Assembly: GCA_051006995.1 (NCBI GenBank)
Contig: JBPCSQ010000008.1
Coordinates: 62,001-126,000 of the forward strand
Length of the DNA: 64,000 nt
Direction: 5' to 3'
Source: JAIQGF01 sp051006995
GTDB lineage: Bacteria; Acidobacteriota; Terriglobia; Terriglobales; Acidobacteriaceae
The notes under the pieces are model-generated. The model made no database searches. It saw only the letters and a list, made by a program, of their open reading frames with translations, and was not told the origin of the DNA. The position numbers and the translations under genes were made by a program. This document shows positions 8,305 through 16,849 of the stretch, piece after piece; position 1 is the first letter of the stretch; the number at the start of each line of letters is the position of its first letter.

Positions 8305-9264
8305 ATGGCATCAGGGCCAAGCATCGCACCACTCGCGGAGAATTTTGCGCGAAAACACTTCCGCAGAATTGTTGGGTGCGGAGCACTCGCATTCCTCGTT
8401 GGTGGCGCGTCCATGATTCAACTCAAAGAGTATGGGGCGGCCTGCCTATTCTGGCTGCTTGCGGTGTTGGCTGCATGCGCAACATTCTGGCCCGTCGGCC
8501 GCGCGAAGAAAGGACTCATTGTGTTTGCGGGGTGTGGCGTTTTTGTATTTTTGATTGTCTGGACTACAGCAGCCAGGGGTGACGACCCTTGGACAAATCT
8601 AATGCGCCTAAGGCGACACACTTCGCCCTCAAACAAGACACAACAAGTAGATATTGAGAAGTTGGCCGAAACCCTCGCCAAGAAATACCCACCACAGGTC
8701 ATAAATCACGAACACGAGCCAGTGCAGGAAAGAGCGGGGGCAGCGGATAAGGCAACAGTCCGCAAGATCACCCCACCTGAAAAACCAGATATTCAGTTGT
8801 TCTTTTTTCCGAGTCTCGACCAAACCGGGATGCTAGTCGGGTTGCACAATCCCTCCGAGGCTTTGGTAAGAGAGCCGTACTACATGCCTGTGATGTGGGA
8901 CTTGGATGCGGACGATTACAAGCAACCACTTCACGTCCCGGCCCGAACATTTAAGGATTCGTGGATTCGGCCTAAAGGAAACTTCGGGCCGTATTCGATC
9001 ACGCATTCCCCTGAAGAAATTCGGGTCAAGCACGGCGACCGGATTTTTGGGTATGTGGTTGTGACGTGCCCGGATTGCAAGACGCAACGTATCTATTGGG
9101 TGTACGCGAACTCTGGAACTACCGAGGGCTGGTACTCCGAGGCGACGGATGCCCCATCGTTTTCAAAAATAGAGGCGCAAATCGAGAGCATACGACGTGA
9201 TCTGGACGGTTTCTTGGCGAGCTACAAAGGTAAGAGAATCCCGATTCAGCCATACTCGAATTAA
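8305..9264 (+). CDS. Hypothetical membrane protein
   Basis: 319 residues from the chosen ATG, which has GAGAGG upstream; a GTG five codons earlier is an alternative. The N-terminus holds three hydrophobic segments between about 23 and 90 (two close together), followed by a soluble domain of ~220 residues with charged linker EHEPVQERAGAADKA. A CPDC pair occurs in VVVTCPDCKTQRIYWVYANSG. The soluble part reads as beta-rich, perhaps an extracytoplasmic or cytoplasmic sensing domain. I do not recognise a family, and the neighbours give no clue. Confidence 0.65.
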   Translation: MASGPSIAPLAENFARKHFRRIVGCGALAFLVGGASMIQLKEYGAACLFWLLAVLAACATFWPVGRAKKGLIVFAGCGVFVFLIVWTTAARGDDPWTNLMRLRRHTSPSNKTQQVDIEKLAETLAKKYPPQVINHEHEPVQERAGAADKATVRKITPPEKPDIQLFFFPSLDQTGMLVGLHNPSEALVREPYYMPVMWDLDADDYKQPLHVPARTFKDSWIRPKGNFGPYSITHSPEEIRVKHGDRIFGYVVVTCPDCKTQRIYWVYANSGTTEGWYSEATDAPSFSKIEAQIESIRRDLDGFLASYKGKRIPIQPYSN

Positions 9265-9284
9265 GCTCGCCCCAAGGTTCTAGG

Positions 9285-9470
9285 TCATTCGGAAGCCGTA
9301 GAAGGCTTCGCCGCGAAGTCGCACCCGCACTGCTGACACCTGAATTGTTCGCCGTCGATCCGCGTGAGGTTTGCGGGCGTGTGGACGAAGCCGCAGTGCG
9401 GACACTTCCACGTCGGAACTTGCGGGAGCTTCTCCCGTTTCTTCGATGGCGCACCTCTGTGCTGCATCAT
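9285..9470 (-). CDS. Zinc ribbon protein
   Basis: 61 residues with two CxxC knuckles, WKCPHCGF and FRCQQCGCDF, spaced about 20 residues apart: the usual four-cysteine zinc ribbon. The start lies 12 bases after the stop of the upstream gene (9483-10163) and there is no independent ribosome binding site, so translation is probably coupled. It may bind nucleic acid or a protein partner; the specific role is unknown. Confidence 0.65.
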   Translation of the reverse strand: MMQHRGAPSKKREKLPQVPTWKCPHCGFVHTPANLTRIDGEQFRCQQCGCDFAAKPSTASE

Positions 9471-9482
9471 TCGTTCGTCGAA

Positions 9483-10163
9483 TCAGCCCTGCGAGCGCAG
9501 CGCGCGCTTTACAAACTCTGTTCGCAAAGTTGTCAATTCGGCTGTGCCTAGCACGTTTTGAAGGTTCTTGATGATGGTGGACGTAGCTTGTTCTTGAGAC
9601 ACGTCGGCACCCTCCCATTTCTCAAAGCCCAATACTTCCGCGAACCTTGCGAACATTTCTCGGGCTCTGGCCTCCCTGTGAACAGCGTCCCCGCCGGGGA
9701 AGGAATCATTGACATGGGCGGCAGCGCCAATTGTGCGGAGTGCTTGCTCAAACTTTTCCAAGCCAATTCCAACTTCCGGAGTGACCCACAAAGCCCATTT
9801 TTCTCTAATGCGGTGAAGATTCGACGCGTGATTTAGAGCCTCCGCACATGGCCCCTCTCGATAGAGCGTTCTCAGTGTGGCAAACACCTCAGTGACATAC
9901 TCCTCGCCAAAGCTAACGTGCTTATCAAATGCAACGTTCGCCATGTGCGAAGTTGCGCCCAACGCAAAAGCGTTCTGAGTCTGCTGTAAGAAAATCGCAC
10001 GCTCATGCGTGATGCGGTCTCGCATCAGCAGATAGAGCCCCGCGAACATCGAACCTATCGCGGGAATTTCGGCGATTCTCGCCACCCACTCTTTATCGGT
10101 TCGCGCGATTATCGCTACGGAAATGACGAGGGCGACGACAACGGCGGCGTAAAGCGGTTTCAT
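9483..10163 (-). CDS. Hypothetical two-span membrane protein
   Basis: 226 residues with two N-terminal membrane spans (about 4-20 and 33-48), then a helical cytoplasmic domain. The pattern EEYVTEVFATLRTLYREG and later RTEFVKRALRSQG suggests an all-helical domain like those of small phage- or defence-linked membrane proteins, but no catalytic motif is present. It forms a leftward pair with the zinc ribbon gene that follows it closely. Function unknown. Confidence 0.65.
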   Translation of the reverse strand: MKPLYAAVVVALVISVAIIARTDKEWVARIAEIPAIGSMFAGLYLLMRDRITHERAIFLQQTQNAFALGATSHMANVAFDKHVSFGEEYVTEVFATLRTLYREGPCAEALNHASNLHRIREKWALWVTPEVGIGLEKFEQALRTIGAAAHVNDSFPGGDAVHREARAREMFARFAEVLGFEKWEGADVSQEQATSTIIKNLQNVLGTAELTTLRTEFVKRALRSQG

Positions 10164-10202
10164 GCGAAGCAGTGTAGCGAAACTGTATCTGCGGCGAAAC
10201 GA

Positions 10203-10233
10203 AAAGCCCCGACGGGATGACCCTCCGGGCTTT
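10203..10233 (-). terminator. Rho-independent terminator
   Basis: AAAGCCC pairs with GGGCTTT around a 17-base loop that itself contains GACGGG/CCCTCC complementarity. On the leftward strand the stem ends in a short T-run. It lies 40 bases after the stop of the gene at 10273-10659. Confidence 0.55.
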
Positions 10234-10272
10234 CTTACGTTCGGGCATTACATGTTCAACTGTCGCTGGCCG

Positions 10273-10659
10273 TCATTTCTTTTTTCCTTCGGCCCTTTTC
10301 ATTTCTTCCACGACCGCATTAGCGTCCTTCAAGAACGCAGGCAACTTTTTCTCTAATTCCGCCCGATTCCGGCGCTCCACAATGGCTGCCTGTTCGCCTT
10401 TGCCCGTCAGTTTCAGCCCACTGTAATAGATTCCTTCGTGGCCCTTGAGGCGCTTGCCTTTCAGGAGACCTTTGACGATGAGGTCTTCTGTCGCAGTCCG
10501 CACATCGTCAAATTTGCGCTTGTGCTCTGGCGAGCGTGGTTCCAAATCCGAGTGAAGCGCCAGAGTCAACGAGTAGGCGTCATAGGGAACGTCTGGCGTC
10601 TCGAATATCGCAATTAGGATTGACCCTTCCGTCTCGGAAGCAACATTCAACCGCCGCAT
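10273..10659 (-). CDS. Small winged-helix-like protein
   Basis: 128 residues, highly charged, ending in a Lys-rich coil (EEMKRAEGKKK). The middle reads DVRTATEDLIVKGLLKGKRL then GIYYSGLKLTGKGEQAAIVE, which resembles the recognition helix plus beta-wing of a winged-helix DNA-binding domain. It is followed by a terminator at 10203-10233. The family is not identified; transcription regulation is a plausible role only. Confidence 0.6.
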   Translation of the reverse strand: MRRLNVASETEGSILIAIFETPDVPYDAYSLTLALHSDLEPRSPEHKRKFDDVRTATEDLIVKGLLKGKRLKGHEGIYYSGLKLTGKGEQAAIVERRNRAELEKKLPAFLKDANAVVEEMKRAEGKKK

Positions 10660-10750
10660 GATTACCCCCCTAAACTTCTCGTCGGGCTGCGCGCCCGCTG
10701 CCGTTCTATCGTGGTCTGATCGTGGTCAAAATTGGGTGGTGCTCTGAAAT

Positions 10751-10828
10751 TGGCGTCCCCGGCGGGATTCGAACCCGCGTTACCGCCGTGAAAGGGCGAT
10801 GTCCTAGGCCGGGCTAGACGACGGGGAC
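10751..10828 (-). tRNA. tRNA-Glu (anticodon UUC)
   Basis: A full cloverleaf can be folded: the acceptor stem GTCCCCG pairs with CGGGGAC, the T-arm contains GGTTCGAATCC, and the anticodon loop CTTTCAC presents UUC, reading GAA/GAG. The CCA end is encoded. The extra arm is short, as for a class I tRNA. It stands between two leftward genes with ~150 bases either side. Confidence 0.95.
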
Positions 10829-10979
10829 GCTGGCTGGGCGGGACTGTCGTGTCAAACACTTCATCGTAGCAGATGAAAACGGAGGTTGGCCACAGTCAGT
10901 TCCAAGTCCCTAGTACCGAGAACCCCAGTATCGAATGGCAACGGCAGTGCGCTGTTTGGAATGATTGTGTCCGTCGTGG

Positions 10980-12209
10980 CTAAGGTTTCGGCGCGGATTT
11001 TGCCATCGAGTGATACGGACCGAAGGTGGCGAGCACACGGAAGGATTCGGTAGTGTCGTCGAGCACGAAGACGTTGTAGGTGTCGCCGCCGGGGGAGACG
11101 CGAACCACGATGTGCCCGTGGTCGGCCTTCACCTGTTTGGCGCGATTGCCGATGCTGGCCTGGGTGGGCGGCCGGAGATAGGTCACGAAAATGTCGTGCG
11201 GCCCGGGATAGAGGCGCGGCGATAACATACGCTGGAGCGCGTCCTGCGAGGGGTGAGTGGGAGACCACGCGGGCAGGATCATGACCGGTGAACGAAGCTT
11301 GGCCAGGAATGGGGGACTCTCGGGATTGATGGAGCCGTGATGGTTGGCGACGTGGACATCCACCGGTCCGATCACCTCGGCCACGGCCGATTCGACCGAG
11401 TGCCAGGCGGGGGCGCCGGCGTCGGGAATTCCGGGCATGTCGCCGCCGGCGAAGAAGATGAATGATCCATAGCGAATCAGAAGACCGATGCTGCACATGT
11501 TCTCAGAAGGGCGGTCCATCGGCGCGACGGAAGCCAGCGGCGGGAAGATGGAACGGGCCTCCTCGCCCTTGCCGGTCCACACCTGTCCGTTGGCGGCGAC
11601 AGCGCGCACTTCCAGGGGGTACTTGCCTGGTTGCCGCGTGGGCACGATCTGCGATGTCTTTCCCACCTCGATAGTCTGCCGCTGCATTCCTTTGCTGACG
11701 TACTCCTGCACAAATGCGTGGTAATTGCGGAGGGTGTCGTCGTTCGGCGGCGGCAGATAGTTCTCGCCACGGTCGATGAGGGTCCGGACCGGGATGAGAT
11801 CGCCCACCTCCGTAATCCCGGAGAGCTTAAAGGCGCCGCTGCGCGAGGGCGGGGAAGCCTCGGTGGGGCTGCCCATGTGGTCCACATGAAAATGGGTGAG
11901 CAAGGCGTAGTCGAGTTGCAGCGGGTGGCCGAGAAGCATGTGCTGGATATAGCGGGCGATCCACTCGCCGGGGCGCCGCGATCGGTTGGGGCGGGGATCG
12001 AGGTTGGGAAAGGAAAGACCGTCGCCGAAAGCGCCCGCGTCCAGCAGTAGGGTGGTTCCGTCCGGAAATTCGAGGAAGGCGGCATTGCCGCGTCCGGTGC
12101 TGATCTGGTGGATATCAAGAAAGCCGGGGGTCCAGGCAGGGAACTCCTGGGCGCAGGCGGCGGCCCAGGCTACCAGGACAAGGAGGAAGATCAGGAGCGA
12201 GCGTTTCAT
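10980..12209 (-). CDS. Secreted metallo-beta-lactamase-fold protein (ComEC-like)
   Basis: 409 residues from the start that opens a signal peptide (MKRSLLIFLLVLVAWAAACAQ; weak lipobox at Cys). The mature domain has the MBL-fold signature LLTHFHVDHMG (HxHxDH), a downstream GGDMPG metal-ligand region and VANHHGS, a set shared with the C-terminal hydrolase domain of ComEC and with extracellular nucleases of this fold. The substrate is therefore probably a phosphodiester or nucleotide, located outside the cytoplasm. No purine-rich site precedes the ATG. The longer frame adds 49 codons that overlap the regulatory region of the divergent regulator gene and are not protein-like. Confidence 0.8.
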   Translation of the reverse strand: MKRSLLIFLLVLVAWAAACAQEFPAWTPGFLDIHQISTGRGNAAFLEFPDGTTLLLDAGAFGDGLSFPNLDPRPNRSRRPGEWIARYIQHMLLGHPLQLDYALLTHFHVDHMGSPTEASPPSRSGAFKLSGITEVGDLIPVRTLIDRGENYLPPPNDDTLRNYHAFVQEYVSKGMQRQTIEVGKTSQIVPTRQPGKYPLEVRAVAANGQVWTGKGEEARSIFPPLASVAPMDRPSENMCSIGLLIRYGSFIFFAGGDMPGIPDAGAPAWHSVESAVAEVIGPVDVHVANHHGSINPESPPFLAKLRSPVMILPAWSPTHPSQDALQRMLSPRLYPGPHDIFVTYLRPPTQASIGNRAKQVKADHGHIVVRVSPGGDTYNVFVLDDTTESFRVLATFGPYHSMAKSAPKP

Positions 12210-12385
12210 CGTGGAGGGAGGAATTATAGAGGTGCGAAGTGGGAAGTGCGAAGCAACCAAGGTGGGCACCCGCGAGGCATGCACAGGCTGCTGTGACAGC
12301 TTCCCATTTTGCGCTCCGGAAAAGTCCTTGTCACAAACAGAGGTGATGTCAATCACCGCGCGGACCCATGCTCCTAACGTTGAAT

Positions 12386-12403
12386 TGGTCGGTCATCAGA
12401 CCA
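12386..12403. promoter_or_regulatory. Candidate operator for the FadR-type regulator
   Basis: TGGTCGGTCATCAGACCA contains the inverted half-sites TGGTC and GACCA, which are typical half-sites for FadR/FCD-type GntR regulators. Their spacing (eight bases) is wider than usual. It ends 15 bases before the regulator's own ATG at 12419, so autoregulation is the natural reading. Confidence 0.35.
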
Positions 12404-12418
12404 TTACCCATTGGCTTC

Positions 12419-13129
12419 ATGGCGACCACGGTTAAACCCGAGTTCGAGAACCTGCGGCGCGGCAAGATCTACGAGGAAGTGGCGCGCCAGATCCAGCAGC
12501 GGATCGTGCAGGAGATGCAGCCCGGCGACGTTTTGCCGGCGGAGCGCGAACTGGCGCAGCAATTCGGGGTGAGCCGCAGTTCCATCCGCGACGCCATCCG
12601 CAGCCTGGAAACCATGGGGCTGCTGGAGCCGCGGCAGGGAATGGGAACGGTCGTCAAGGAAGTTTCCGCCGACTCGCTGGTGGGAACGCTGACCAGCGTC
12701 CTGCTGCAAAAACGCAAGGTCGTCCACGAGCTGCTGGACGTGCGGCAGATTCTGGAACCGGCGCTGACAGCGCGCGCCGCCGAGCACATCACGTCCGAAC
12801 AACTGAAGGTGCTGGAAGAGTTGCTGGAGCGGCAGGGCGAGAAGATTCGTGGCGGCGAACTCGCCATGGAAGAGGACTCCGAATTTCATTCTCTGATCGC
12901 CGCCGCAGCGCGCAACACCGTCATTTTACAAGTGCTGGACGTGCTGATGGGCGTCCTGCGCGAAACCCGAGAGCGCTCCCTGCAATCGAAGGGGCGCTTG
13001 CAGAAATCATTCGCTGGCCACCGCCGGATCCTGGCTGCGCTGAAACGGCACGATGCTCGCGCCGCGGAAGCGGCCATGCGCCGGCACCTGCAAGAAATTG
13101 AAGCAATCGTAATTCGAGAGCTTTCCTAA
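12419..13129 (+). CDS. FadR-type GntR transcription regulator
   Basis: 236 residues. The N-terminal winged helix covers residues ~12-80 (PGDVLPAERELAQQFGVSRS, then SIRDAIRSLETMGLLEPRQG), and a C-terminal FCD domain (~95-225) keeps the acidic/histidine ligand-site motifs EEDSEFHSLI, GHRRIL and AMRRHL. FCD regulators bind small carboxylates, often with a metal. The stop lies 18 bases before the first OOR gene, so it probably regulates that operon and may respond to oxalate or a product of it. The ATG was chosen over one 17 codons upstream because that would cover the operator-like repeat and add unconserved residues. Confidence 0.88.
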   Translation: MATTVKPEFENLRRGKIYEEVARQIQQRIVQEMQPGDVLPAERELAQQFGVSRSSIRDAIRSLETMGLLEPRQGMGTVVKEVSADSLVGTLTSVLLQKRKVVHELLDVRQILEPALTARAAEHITSEQLKVLEELLERQGEKIRGGELAMEEDSEFHSLIAAAARNTVILQVLDVLMGVLRETRERSLQSKGRLQKSFAGHRRILAALKRHDARAAEAAMRRHLQEIEAIVIRELS

Positions 13130-13147
13130 CCAGAACGGAGGGTACAG

Positions 13148-14323
13148 ATGGGCCAGTTATTCGCGGTTGAAATCATCTACCGTGGGGTCTTCCAAAAGAC
13201 CCTGGCCAAAAATATCTGCCGTGGAATCGTTCTGGCCGCCCACAACGAGGGCCGGCCAGGGATTTCGTTTGGCCGCTACGGGGACAGTCCCGAGCGTAAC
13301 GGGATCCCCGCCAAGAGCTTCGCCATTGTCGCTAGCGACGATGAGACGCTCGAGAACGGCATGGCGCAATACGAACCCAAAGCCACCGACATCACCATCG
13401 TGCTGGACGACACGCTCTGCAAAGGGATCGAGTCGTGGGCATGGTACGGGGTGCAACCGGTGAACGGTCATGTGAAGCCGGGCGCCACCCTGATCGTGGT
13501 GTCGCAACAGGACGCGTCCGGGCTGCTGAAGCTGCTGCACAAGCGCGAGACGCCCTACAAGCTGGCCGCGCTGAAAGGCATCGCCAGCTTCTCCGGCATG
13601 TGGGTGTACAAGGACGATCACACCGATGTGCGCGTGCTGGGCGCGATCGCCAAGGCGCTTCCCGAACTGATGAAGTTCGCGTCGCTGGAAAAGTACATCA
13701 GCGAAAAGCTGAAGAACCCGGTCAAGCTCGCATCGGCGAAAGCCGCGTACGACCGGTTCCACAGCATCGCGGTCAATGCGGGGCAGGGCAACGGCGACAA
13801 GCCGATTACCTTCGCGCCGCTGAAGTGGAAGGACATGCGGGAAGGCGTCTCCATCGCCGGACAGCCGCAGGGCGGGCCGTATGCGGATCCGGTGACCAAG
13901 GAGAAGGGCGGATTCCGGCCGGTGCGCAACGACAAGCTGAAGAAGTTCTCCACCCGCACCATGCGTCCGGTGGTGAACTTCGCGACTTGCACGAAGTGCA
14001 CGCTGTGCTGGTTGAACTGCCCGGACGGGTCGTTCGACGTGGCGCCCGACGGCACCTACGACGCGAACCTGGAAGCGTGCTGCGGCTGCGGCATCTGCGA
14101 AGCGGTATGCCCGGTGCAGGACTGCATCACCATGGTCCACGAGTCGGTGTTCACCGACGCCAAGAGCCAGTGGGAGGCTTTCCGCAAGGACAAGACGGCA
14201 TATGCCGCCTACCTGAAGAAAGTCACCGCGGAAAAAACCGGCGACCGTACGCACGGTTTCCGTTTCAAGGGCCAGTACAAGGAGCAGGCCGCCGCGGCCC
14301 TGGACCTGGTCAACAAAGGCTAG
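13148..14323 (+). CDS. Oxalate oxidoreductase, fused gamma-delta subunit
   Basis: 391 residues with GGAGGG before the ATG. Residues 1-~190 are the gamma domain of 2-oxoacid:ferredoxin oxidoreductases (VEIIYRGVFQKTLAKNICRG). Residues ~270-335 are a ferredoxin-like delta domain with two [4Fe-4S] motifs: C281, C284, C287, C291 with CP after the last, and C311, C314, C317, C321. Gamma and delta are fused in the well-studied OOR of Moorella thermoacetica, as they are here. The domain passes electrons from the thiamine site to external ferredoxin. It is the first gene of gamma-delta, alpha, beta, with 18 bases to each neighbour. Confidence 0.88.
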   Translation: MGQLFAVEIIYRGVFQKTLAKNICRGIVLAAHNEGRPGISFGRYGDSPERNGIPAKSFAIVASDDETLENGMAQYEPKATDITIVLDDTLCKGIESWAWYGVQPVNGHVKPGATLIVVSQQDASGLLKLLHKRETPYKLAALKGIASFSGMWVYKDDHTDVRVLGAIAKALPELMKFASLEKYISEKLKNPVKLASAKAAYDRFHSIAVNAGQGNGDKPITFAPLKWKDMREGVSIAGQPQGGPYADPVTKEKGGFRPVRNDKLKKFSTRTMRPVVNFATCTKCTLCWLNCPDGSFDVAPDGTYDANLEACCGCGICEAVCPVQDCITMVHESVFTDAKSQWEAFRKDKTAYAAYLKKVTAEKTGDRTHGFRFKGQYKEQAAAALDLVNKG

Positions 14324-14341
14324 CCGACAAGGAGATTTGCT

Positions 14342-15574
14342 ATGGCAACAATGGCAGTAGTGGAAGAAAAAAAGAAAGTGGTCGAACAGGAAGCCCTGAT
14401 TACAGGAGCTGAAGCCATTGCGGTCGCCTGCAAGCTGGCTGACGTGGACGTGGTCACGGCTTATCCAATCCGGCCCTACGACACGGTGATGCAGTACATC
14501 TCGCAATTGACTGCCGACGGCGAGATGGATTGCGACTTCATCGTGGCCGAGGGCGAGCACTCACAGTTTGAAATCGTCAAGCATGCCTCGGTATGCGGCG
14601 CGCGCGTGTTCTGCGGCAGCAGCGGCGTGGGCTGGATGTACGCCATGGAAGCGCTCACCGTAACCCCGGCGCTGCGCGTGCCGATGATCGCCATGGTGGG
14701 CAACCGGGCGCTGGACGATCCGGGCGCGTTCGGCACCGAGCACAACGATGCGCTCGCCGTCCGCGACCTGGGCTGGTTGTTGACCTGGGTGGACAGCGGG
14801 CAGGAAGCGATGGACACGACGTTCATCGCCTATCGCGTGGCGGAAGACAAGCGCATGTTGTCTCCCTGCGCCATCAGCTGTGACGGCGCGTTCCTTACGC
14901 ATTCGCAGTCGCTGATCAAAATCCCCACGCAGGAGCAGGTGAAGAAGTTCCTGCCGAGATATGACCGCGGCGATCTGCTGATGCACCCGGACAACGTAAT
15001 TTCGATCGCGCCGCAGGTGAACGAAGACTGGGTGATGGAAGTCCGTCGCCAGAACTTCGCCGTCACCGAGCGCTCGAAGGCCGTGATCAAGGAAGCGTAC
15101 GCCGAGTTCGAAAAGATTTTCGGACGCAGCTACGGCAACCCGTTCTTCGAGGAATACATGACGGAAGACGCCGACGTGGTGCTGCTGGGCATGGGCACGA
15201 TGTCGATGCCGGCGCACGTGGCCATCCGCGAAATGCGGAAGCAGGGCAAGAAGGTGGGCTTTGTCCGCCTGCGCTGGTTCCGTCCGTTCCCGGACGAAGA
15301 ACTGGCCAAGTGCCTGAGCCGGTTCAAGGCCGTGGGCGTGGTCGATCGGGACTTCTCCTTCGGTTCCCCGTACCTGAGCGGCGTGGTGGCCACGGAAGTG
15401 CGCAGCGCGCTGTATCCGGGCAAGGGAGCGAAGCCACCGGTGCTGGGCTTCATCTGCGGTCTCGGCGGTCGCGAAGTCACCATCGCCGATATCAAGAAGA
15501 TGACCGACATCACCTTCGACGCTGCGGCAGGCAAGTCCGTACCGCTGACGCAATGGATCGGGCTGCGGGAGTAG
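14342..15574 (+). CDS. Oxalate oxidoreductase alpha subunit
   Basis: 410 residues, with AAGGAGA before the ATG. It carries the alpha-subunit folds I and II of thiamine-dependent 2-oxoacid oxidoreductases. The active-site loop reads YPIRPYD (residues 41-47) where pyruvate enzymes have YPITPSS. The key oxalate-binding residues known from the Moorella enzyme (R31, R109, D112, F117) correspond with a constant offset of 13 to R44, R122, D125 and F130 here. This is the strongest evidence that the substrate is oxalate (to 2 CO2 plus reduced ferredoxin) rather than pyruvate or 2-oxoglutarate. Residue numbers of the reference enzyme are from memory. Confidence 0.9.
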   Translation: MATMAVVEEKKKVVEQEALITGAEAIAVACKLADVDVVTAYPIRPYDTVMQYISQLTADGEMDCDFIVAEGEHSQFEIVKHASVCGARVFCGSSGVGWMYAMEALTVTPALRVPMIAMVGNRALDDPGAFGTEHNDALAVRDLGWLLTWVDSGQEAMDTTFIAYRVAEDKRMLSPCAISCDGAFLTHSQSLIKIPTQEQVKKFLPRYDRGDLLMHPDNVISIAPQVNEDWVMEVRRQNFAVTERSKAVIKEAYAEFEKIFGRSYGNPFFEEYMTEDADVVLLGMGTMSMPAHVAIREMRKQGKKVGFVRLRWFRPFPDEELAKCLSRFKAVGVVDRDFSFGSPYLSGVVATEVRSALYPGKGAKPPVLGFICGLGGREVTIADIKKMTDITFDAAAGKSVPLTQWIGLRE

Positions 15575-15615
15575 CACGTGCAACGTGCGCCTGGCGCCGG
15601 AAAGGACATGAAGAG

Positions 15616-16623
15616 ATGAGTACGTTTGTGGAAACCAAACCGACCCAAGACCTGGAAGCCTTCAAAGGCGTAAAGAAGGTTCCCTACAACGAGTACTACA
15701 CCACCGGTCACCGCACCTGCCAGGGCTGCGAGTCGGCGCAGATGATGCGCCTGCTGGCCAAGGCCGCCGGTCCGAGGACCATCATCCTGGGCAGTACGGG
15801 GTGCATGTACGTGGCCAACACCTCGTACTACGCCACCCCGTGGGGCGTGCCATGGATGCATACGCAGCTGGGCAGCGCCGGCTCCGCCGTGATTGGAGCG
15901 GCGGCGGCGTTCCGCTCGCAGATGCGCAAGGGAAAGATGAAGGATGAGCCGATCAACGTCATCGCGTTCTGCGGTGACGGAGGCGGCGCCGACATGGGGC
16001 TGAACGCCATCTCGGCGACCCTGACCCATCCGGATTACAACCTGCTGATCCTGATGTACGACAACGAGTCATATGCCAACACCGATATCCAGATTTCGGG
16101 GACGTCGCCGTACGGCGTGAACACGTCGTTCTCCACCCCCGGCAAGGTGCGCCGCATCATGCACCACCGGTGGAAGAAGAATGTGGCGCCGCTGATGGCG
16201 GTGGGCCACCCAACCTGCAAGTACGTGGCGACGATTTCCACGTCCTACGCGCTGCAGGCGATGAACAGCGTCCGCAAGGCGCTGAGCATGGGCGGGCCGA
16301 CCTTCGTGCACTGTCTGAATCCCTGCCCGAAGGGCTGGGACTTCGATCCCATCATGTCGCACGAGCTGGGCGAGCTGGCGGTGAACACCGGCATCTGGCC
16401 GTTGTACGAGATCACCGAAGGCAAGCTGAAGCTGTACGGCAAAACGGAGCAGATTGCCAACGGCAGGTTCAAACGCCTGCCGGTGCGCGACTACTTCGTC
16501 AAGCAGGGCAGATTTGCCCACTTTACCGACGAAGACATCAATTTCTTCCAAAGCAAAGTGGACGAGATGTGGACCGAGTGGCTGATCCCGGGTGTGATCC
16601 CGCTGCACAAGGAAGGACACTGA
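15616..16623 (+). CDS. Oxalate oxidoreductase beta subunit
   Basis: 335 residues. It binds thiamine pyrophosphate through GDG (120-122) and the later DNE (149-151), and has cysteines C35, C38, C63 and C237 positioned to hold the cluster nearest the cofactor. The start follows a short purine tract and begins MSTFVETKPT; an in-frame extension upstream overlaps the alpha gene and is not used. It completes the OOR complex (two sets of gamma-delta, alpha and beta in the known enzyme). A strong hairpin terminator follows 11 bases after the stop. Confidence 0.88.
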   Translation: MSTFVETKPTQDLEAFKGVKKVPYNEYYTTGHRTCQGCESAQMMRLLAKAAGPRTIILGSTGCMYVANTSYYATPWGVPWMHTQLGSAGSAVIGAAAAFRSQMRKGKMKDEPINVIAFCGDGGGADMGLNAISATLTHPDYNLLILMYDNESYANTDIQISGTSPYGVNTSFSTPGKVRRIMHHRWKKNVAPLMAVGHPTCKYVATISTSYALQAMNSVRKALSMGGPTFVHCLNPCPKGWDFDPIMSHELGELAVNTGIWPLYEITEGKLKLYGKTEQIANGRFKRLPVRDYFVKQGRFAHFTDEDINFFQSKVDEMWTEWLIPGVIPLHKEGH

Positions 16624-16634
16624 TGAAAGGAACG

Positions 16635-16658
16635 AGCCACCCGCTTCGGCGGGTGGCT
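16635..16658 (+). terminator. Terminator after the OOR operon
   Basis: A perfect 10-bp stem, AGCCACCCGC/GCGGGTGGCT, closed by the stable TTCG tetraloop and followed by TGTTCT. It separates the OOR genes from the transporter gene, which therefore needs its own promoter or read-through. Confidence 0.8.
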
Positions 16659-16849
16659 TGTTCTATGGCGTTGTCAGAGAAAGGGACGTATCGGACCACG
16701 CAAGGGAGGAACGGAAGGAAGAGGAACGGAAGGAAAAGGAAGTCGAAGGAACGAATTAGCCCCGGGCGATTCTGCAGATCGCTGGGGTAGGCCGGTCCAA
16801 TTAAGTAAGCCTTGAAGAATCTTCGTTGCGACGAAGGAGGTTTATCTCT

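Noticed and set aside
13157..14560. Leftward 467-codon open frame opposite the OOR gamma-delta gene
   Set aside because: It is rich in His, Arg and Val with no domain, as expected of antisense to a GC-rich gene; the opposite strand carries clear cluster-binding motifs.
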